From: an uncultured Acidimicrobiales bacterium
GTDB taxonomy: Bacteria; Actinomycetota; Acidimicrobiia; Acidimicrobiales; SHLQ01
Assembly: GCA_938041035.1 (NCBI GenBank)
Contig: CALHYX010000004.1
Location: forward strand, 1-64,000
Reading direction: 5' to 3'
DNA: 64,000 bases
Shown: positions 60,031 to 64,000 of the stretch, one piece after another
Layout: each line of letters begins with the position of its first letter
How positions within the stretch are numbered: the stretch's first letter is position 1
Translations under genes and position numbers: made by a program
Notes under the pieces: generated by a model
Told to the model about the DNA's origin: nothing
What the model saw: the letters and a program-made list of their open reading frames with translations, nothing else
The model's database searches: none

Positions 60031-60786
60031 GTGTCTACCGAATCATCGCCGCCGGTCGAACTGGTCGATCGTCGGATTCTCGTGGTCGGCGCATCCTCGG
60101 GCATCGGCGCCGCGTTCGTGAAGGCGGCTGCCGCGGCGGGAGCCACGGTGTGCGCTTCGGCCCGGCGCCTGGATCAGCTTCGGTCGTTTTGTGCCGAAGT
60201 TGGCGCTACGGCTCTAGGCGGTGACGCCACGGTGCCCGCCGACGCGAAGCGGGTGGCCGATGAAGCGGCCGCCGCGATGGGCGGCATCGATCTGATGCTG
60301 TACGCCGCCGGGTACGGCGTGTTGCAGCCCCTGGCCGACACCGACCCCGACACCTGGCTCGGGGTGTATGAGGTGAACGTGATCGGAGCGAACCTGGCAG
60401 CGGGTGCGGCCCTTCGCCACATGGATCGCAACGGCATCAACGCCTTCGTGTCGTCGCGGACGGTTGAGGACGCCAATGCCATCTTCGCTTCCTACGCGGC
60501 GTCGAAGGCCGCGTTGGACCAGTGCATTCGGGGGTGGAGGGTCGAGCATCCCGATCGGCGCTTCATCCGGGTGGTCATGGGCAACTGTCAGCCGACCGAG
60601 TTCGCCGAGCACATGAACATGGATTTGCTCGGGGACGCGCTCGGCGCCTGGGGGGCGCAGGCCATCCCGAGCGGGATGATGCACGTCGACGACGTCGGCA
60701 AGGCTCTGGCCGGCGCGCTCGCCGTGGCGATGGATCACCCCGACATCAACAGCAGTGAGATAAAGCTCGACGCCCGCGAGGCATAG
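60031..60786 (+). CDS. Short-chain dehydrogenase/reductase
   Basis: A 251-residue SDR. VVGASSGIGAAF is the cofactor loop (residues about 18-29), Arg in CASARRLDQ suggests NADP use, and the usual NNAG is changed to YAAGYG. The catalytic YAASKAALDQ lies near residue 152. A strong AAGGAGATCC ribosome site precedes the GTG start. The C-terminal end lacks the common glycine-rich dimer loop. It ends 31 bp before a REP palindrome and converges with the carboxymuconolactone-type gene. Confidence 0.86.
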   Translation: MSTESSPPVELVDRRILVVGASSGIGAAFVKAAAAAGATVCASARRLDQLRSFCAEVGATALGGDATVPADAKRVADEAAAAMGGIDLMLYAAGYGVLQPLADTDPDTWLGVYEVNVIGANLAAGAALRHMDRNGINAFVSSRTVEDANAIFASYAASKAALDQCIRGWRVEHPDRRFIRVVMGNCQPTEFAEHMNMDLLGDALGAWGAQAIPSGMMHVDDVGKALAGALAVAMDHPDINSSEIKLDAREA

Positions 60787-60817
60787 CCGCCCGTCATCGT
60801 CGCACCTCCGAAATACC

Positions 60818-60862
60818 CGCCCGCGAACCATCTGGTGCCTGGCACCAGATGGTTCGCGGGCG
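60818..60862. repeat. REP palindrome between convergent genes
   Basis: The longest copy: 45 bp, perfect 22-nt arms around a central T, core CTGGTGCC-T-GGCACCAG. It lies in the 99-bp gap between the SDR and carboxymuconolactone-type genes, the classic extragenic position for REP sequences, about 25 kb from the RAYT gene. No T-run follows either arm. Confidence 0.9.
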
Positions 60863-60885
60863 CGTTTCAGAGCGTCCGTTCGCGG

Positions 60886-61299
60886 CTAATCGTCGGCTTC
60901 GGTGGCTGCTTCGGCGATGACGGCTTCGCACTCCATGATCAGCGGCGCCACGTTCGGGTAGCCGGCGTACGGGGCCAACATGATCAACGTCTCGCGTAGC
61001 TCGTCGGCGTTCAGTTCGCCCCGGCCGAGGGCGGCGCCCGCCTGGATCTTCCAGACGTCGGTCTTGCCCTGCGCGGCGATGACCCCCATGATCAGCAGCC
61101 GCCGATCCCGGATCGACAGCACGTCGCGGTCCCAGACTTCGGCGAACAGCGACTTCATCATGACGTCGTAGAACGGCATCGTGCCTTCCGGCATGGCGAC
61201 GACGTTCCCGTCGTACACCTCGGCGATCTTCGCCGAGCCGCGTTCATAGGCGCTCGGTTCATCAGCGTTAGCCTGCGGGCGGTCGGATTCGTCGCTCAC
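60886..61299 (-). CDS. Carboxymuconolactone decarboxylase-family protein
   Basis: A 137-residue AhpD-like helical protein. It has PFYDVMMKSLFAEVWDRDVLSIRDRRLL, then GVIAAQGKTDVWKIQAGAALGRG and LNADELRETLIMLAPYAGYP. The CxxC of AhpD-type peroxidases is absent, so a decarboxylase or carrier role is likelier than redox. GTG at 61299 has GAGG 6 nt upstream. It lies 37 bp downstream of a P450 gene on the same strand and is probably co-transcribed with it. Confidence 0.85.
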   Translation of the reverse strand: MSDESDRPQANADEPSAYERGSAKIAEVYDGNVVAMPEGTMPFYDVMMKSLFAEVWDRDVLSIRDRRLLIMGVIAAQGKTDVWKIQAGAALGRGELNADELRETLIMLAPYAGYPNVAPLIMECEAVIAEAATEADD

Positions 61300-61336
61300 G
61301 GATACCTCGTTCTCTCGGTTGGGCGATCGGCGCCGG

Positions 61337-62554
61337 TCAGCCCTGGCGGGGCCCGGGGGTGAACCGGATCGGCAGGTTGGTCCAGCCGGTGACGTTGCTC
61401 GAATGGAATCGCACCTTGGCATCGTGGTCGACCTCGTAGTCGGGCATCCGGCGCAGAAACTCCTCGATCGCCACCTTGCCCTCCATCCGGGCGAGCGCGG
61501 CGCCGAGACAGAAGTGGGCTCCATAGCCGAAACCGAGGTGACGGTCCGGGGTGCGGTGCACGTCGAACTCCTCAGCGGTTGGCCCGAACTCCCGCTCGTC
61601 ATGGTTGGCCGCACCGATAAGCAGGAGTACCGAGTCGCCGGCCTTCATCTGTCGGCCGTGCATCTCGATGTCTTTGGTGAGCGTGCGGTGCATGTACTGC
61701 GTCGAGTTGTGGAAACGCAGCACCTCCTCGATCGTGCCGGGCACCAGGTCGGGGTCGGCGATGACGGCGGCGAGTTGATCGGGATGCCGCGACAACAGTT
61801 CGAGGGTGTTCGCCACCATCTTGGTGGTGGTCTCATGGCCGGCGATCACGAACAGGATGCAGAAGCCGAGCAGTTCTTCTTCGGTCAGGGCTCGACCGTC
61901 GACCTCGAGCTCGAGCAGGTCGCCGATCAGGCCCTCCGATGGCCCGCCTCGCCGGCCGGCGAGATCATCGATGAAGTACTGCACCATCCCGAACATGCCG
62001 TCCAAGGCGGCCTGGGGTATTTCCATCGACCCGTCCTCGCGCACGAGCACCTGATCGGCGTTGGCTCGCAACTCGTCGCGAGACTCGGGCGGGATGCCCA
62101 GCACCGAACAGATCACATCCATGGGGAACGGCCCGGTCACATCGAGCACGACGTCGCCCCGGCCGGCTTCGATGATGGTGTCGATGTAGTGGTTGACGAT
62201 GCCTCGCACCTCGTCCTCCATCGCCGCGACGCGGCGGCCGGTGAACACTCGAGATACGAGCTTGCGGAACGCCGTGTGGTCGGGCGGGTCCATCTCGATC
62301 ATCTGATGGAACTCGCCGGGACGATGGCTCACGGGTCGGCGGGCTTCGAGGGCCACGCCTCCGGCCGAGGAGAAGGTTTCGAAGTCGCGGAACGCCTCCA
62401 GCACGTCCCCGAAACGGCTCAAAGTCCAGAAGTTGAGTTCCGGGTTCCAGTGCGCCGGTGCCTCGTCGCGCAGCCGCTTGTAGGTGACGTAGGGGTCGTC
62501 GTGGAGCGCGAAAGCGTAGGGGTTGTAATCGATGCCCGGGTCGGTCGCCGTCAT
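61337..62554 (-). CDS. Cytochrome P450
   Basis: A 405-residue soluble P450. The I-helix motif is FCILFVIAGHETTTKM, the ExxR lies in IEEVLRFHNSTQ, and the haem loop is LGFGYGAHFCLGAALARME with the thiolate Cys near residue 350. GGAGCC precedes the ATG at 62554. It is divergent from an SDR across 97 bp that contain a TetR-type palindrome, and is followed by the carboxymuconolactone-type gene. Substrate unknown; sequence by eye is closest to broad-range actinobacterial lipid/terpenoid P450s. Confidence 0.92.
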   Translation of the reverse strand: MTATDPGIDYNPYAFALHDDPYVTYKRLRDEAPAHWNPELNFWTLSRFGDVLEAFRDFETFSSAGGVALEARRPVSHRPGEFHQMIEMDPPDHTAFRKLVSRVFTGRRVAAMEDEVRGIVNHYIDTIIEAGRGDVVLDVTGPFPMDVICSVLGIPPESRDELRANADQVLVREDGSMEIPQAALDGMFGMVQYFIDDLAGRRGGPSEGLIGDLLELEVDGRALTEEELLGFCILFVIAGHETTTKMVANTLELLSRHPDQLAAVIADPDLVPGTIEEVLRFHNSTQYMHRTLTKDIEMHGRQMKAGDSVLLLIGAANHDEREFGPTAEEFDVHRTPDRHLGFGYGAHFCLGAALARMEGKVAIEEFLRRMPDYEVDHDAKVRFHSSNVTGWTNLPIRFTPGPRQG

Positions 62555-62576
62555 GGCTCCGACCGTACTTCGCTCC

Positions 62577-62591
62577 CTGACAGTCCGTCAG
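62577..62591. promoter_or_regulatory. Candidate TetR-type operator (CTGAC-N5-GTCAG)
   Basis: Perfect 5-nt arms CTGAC and GTCAG separated by AGTCC, in the 97-bp divergent gap between a P450 and an SDR gene. This form is common for TetR regulators of lipid genes in actinobacteria. No cognate regulator is adjacent. Confidence 0.4.
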
Positions 62592-62651
62592 ATACGGTGC
62601 GATCGCCAACCACTGCGCTCACCACCAGCGCGTACGATGTTCGGGGGAACC

Positions 62652-63410
62652 ATGGCCACAGACGTTCAGCGATTTGGCGGCAAGACGGCCATTGTGACCG
62701 GCGCCGGCGGAGGGATAGGCGAGGCCTACGCCCGGGCGTTACACGCCGAGGGCGCCAACGTGGTCATCGCCGAGCTCAACGACGAGGCCGGCCAGGCCGT
62801 GGCCGACGACCTGGGCGACCGGGCACTGTTCGTCTCCACCGATGTGGCCGACCCCGAGAGTACCGACGCCATGGCCACCGCCACCGTCGATGCGTTCGGG
62901 GGTATCGACCATTTGGTGAACAACGCCGCCATCTTCGGCGACATGGAGCTCGCTGGGCTCACCAACGTCGACTACGACTATCTCGATCGGTTCATGAAGG
63001 TGAACATGATGGGCGCGCTGCATTGCACCCGATCGGTCATGCGGCCGATGGGCAAGGGCGGTGGTGGCTCGATCGTCAACCAGTCGTCGACCGCGGCGTG
63101 GATGGGCATCAGCGGCTTTTACGGACTGGCCAAGGCGGGGATCAACTTCTTGACCACGTCGCTGGCCCACGAGCTCGGGCATCGCAACATACGCATCAAC
63201 GCAATCGCTCCCGGTCCGACCGATACGGCCGCGATGAACAAGCAGGTGCCCGAGGCGTTCCAGGACCCCATGGTGGCGGCGCTGGCGATCAAGCGGCTGG
63301 GGCAGCCGGGCGATCACGTCGGGCCGGTGCTGTTCATGCTGTCGGATGAAGCCGGATGGATGACCGGGCACGTTATGGCCGTCGACGGCGGCCAGATCAC
63401 CAGGATCTGA
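62652..63410 (+). CDS. Short-chain dehydrogenase/reductase
   Basis: A 252-residue classical SDR. The cofactor motif VTGAGGGIGEAYA is at residues 15-27, Glu in VVIAELND suggests NAD, then VNNAAI and the active site QSSTAAW with YGLAKAGINF near residue 158. The C-terminal MTGHVMAVDGGQ is typical. The ATG at 62652 was chosen because GGGGGAACC precedes it. It is followed after 7 bp by an aldehyde dehydrogenase gene, a common alcohol-to-acid pair, and divergent from a P450. Confidence 0.9.
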   Translation: MATDVQRFGGKTAIVTGAGGGIGEAYARALHAEGANVVIAELNDEAGQAVADDLGDRALFVSTDVADPESTDAMATATVDAFGGIDHLVNNAAIFGDMELAGLTNVDYDYLDRFMKVNMMGALHCTRSVMRPMGKGGGGSIVNQSSTAAWMGISGFYGLAKAGINFLTTSLAHELGHRNIRINAIAPGPTDTAAMNKQVPEAFQDPMVAALAIKRLGQPGDHVGPVLFMLSDEAGWMTGHVMAVDGGQITRI

Positions 63411-63417
63411 GGCAGAC

Positions 63418-64000
63418 ATGTGGCACGAGCATCGGTTGTTGATCGACGGGGAGCTGCGCGAGGCCTCGGGGGGCGCGACCTACGACAATGTCAATCCGGC
63501 GACCGGCGAGGTGTTCGGCGCCGCAGCCGACGCCTCCCCCGCCGACGTCGAGCAGGCCACCTCGGCCGCCCGGCGGGCGTTTGATGAGACCGGCTGGTCG
63601 ACCGACGTGGAGCTGCGGGTGCGATGCCTGCGCCAACTCCACGCCGCGATGGAGGCTCACCAGGAACAACTGACCGAACTGACCATCGCCGAGGTCGGTG
63701 CACCGCGCACGGTGTGTGCCTCGGTGCAGTTGGCCGAGCCGATGGGGTTCCTTCCGTACTACGCCGATCTGGCCGAGGGGTACCAGTGGCGTCGGGACCT
63801 CGGCGCGCGCGACACGCTGGGAGGGCCGGCCGAACGGTGGACCGAGGCCGAGGCGGTGGGCGTCCTCGCAGCGATCACCCCGTGGAACGTCCCCAATCAG
63901 ATCAACCTGGCCAAGATTGCGCCCGCGCTGGCCGCCGGGTGCACGGTGGTGCTCAAGCCGGCTCCGGAGACGCCGTTCACGGCACTGGCCCTCGGGCGAC
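63418..64000 (+). CDS. Aldehyde dehydrogenase, N-terminal part (runs off window)
   Basis: An open frame from ATG 63418 to the window end with no stop, 194 codons. It shows LIDGELREASGGATYDNVNPATGE at the N-terminus, the conserved AARRAFDETGWS, GVLAAITPWNVP (the NAD-binding PWN motif) and ALAAGCTVVLKPAPETPF with the cofactor-contacting lysine. The catalytic Cys and Glu lie beyond the window. It is probably coupled with the SDR 7 bp upstream to oxidise an alcohol to an acid. Confidence 0.9.
   Translation, partial: MWHEHRLLIDGELREASGGATYDNVNPATGEVFGAAADASPADVEQATSAARRAFDETGWSTDVELRVRCLRQLHAAMEAHQEQLTELTIAEVGAPRTVCASVQLAEPMGFLPYYADLAEGYQWRRDLGARDTLGGPAERWTEAEAVGVLAAITPWNVPNQINLAKIAPALAAGCTVVLKPAPETPFTALALGR

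Overview
The window is a GC-rich, gene-dense chromosomal segment of a free-living actinomycete. The evidence is frequent GTG/TTG starts, several F420-type luciferase-like oxidoreductases, many short-chain dehydrogenases, P450s and acyl-CoA enzymes, secreted proteins of the neocarzinostatin fold, and TANNNT -10 boxes placed 6-8 nt before start codons that lack a Shine-Dalgarno sequence. The mix of steroid/terpenoid-type lipid catabolism with a complete upper kynurenine pathway would fit an Acidimicrobiia-like or mycobacterial-like lineage. That placement is inference. No rRNA, tRNA, CRISPR array or prophage was seen, and no gap between genes exceeds about 240 bp.

Layout. 1-3.7 kb: the 3' end of an F420-type oxidoreductase, an NAD-dependent epimerase, a beta-lactamase-fold hydrolase and, divergently, a class V aminotransferase. 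3.7-12.5 kb: a long minus-strand run with two tandem amidohydrolases, an SDR, alanine racemase (alr), 3-hydroxyanthranilate dioxygenase, kynureninase, kynurenine 3-monooxygenase and tryptophan 2,3-dioxygenase. Together these convert tryptophan to aminocarboxymuconate semialdehyde, which can give quinolinate/NAD or be catabolised. 12.7-17.2 kb: a TetR regulator with a histone-like tail, an acetoacetate-decarboxylase-fold protein, an NTF2-like protein, a DegT-family enzyme with His in place of the PLP lysine, and an F420-type oxidoreductase. 17.2-24 kb: a P450/FMO pair divergent from a TauD dioxygenase with a KstR-like site between them, then VOC, cupin, SDR and an uncharacterised protein. 24-31 kb: a lipoprotein, an alkylsulfatase, and three related secreted proteins (one frameshifted) with a stand-alone gyrase-B-like Toprim gene lodged among them. 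31-38 kb: a UvrD-type helicase, a double-hotdog dehydratase, a RAYT transposase bounded by REP palindromes, gcvT and hisC. 38-44 kb: enoyl-CoA hydratase, an F420-type oxidoreductase and a methylcrotonyl-CoA-type carboxylase. 44.9-49.1 kb: alcohol dehydrogenase, then a methylthioadenosine salvage set (phosphorylase, mtnA, deaminase). 49.2-58.7 kb: a DsbA-like protein, a hydroxyisobutyrate-type dehydrogenase, then a tightly overlapping Atu-like operon (carboxylase beta and alpha, AtuA, TetR, TIGR03084-like protein, enoyl-CoA hydratase). 58.7-64 kb: two P450s, two SDRs, a carboxymuconolactone-decarboxylase-like protein and the start of an aldehyde dehydrogenase.

The most unusual elements are a RAYT with a dispersed palindrome family whose outer arms vary while staying perfectly self-complementary; the neocarzinostatin-fold paralogue array with the orphan Toprim gene; a six-fold 11-bp start/stop ladder between nbaC and kynU; a Lys-to-His DegT enzyme; a nucleoside phosphorylase whose base pocket predicts 6-oxopurine (methylthioinosine) use next to an MTA-deaminase gene; and recurrent leaderless-type promoters.
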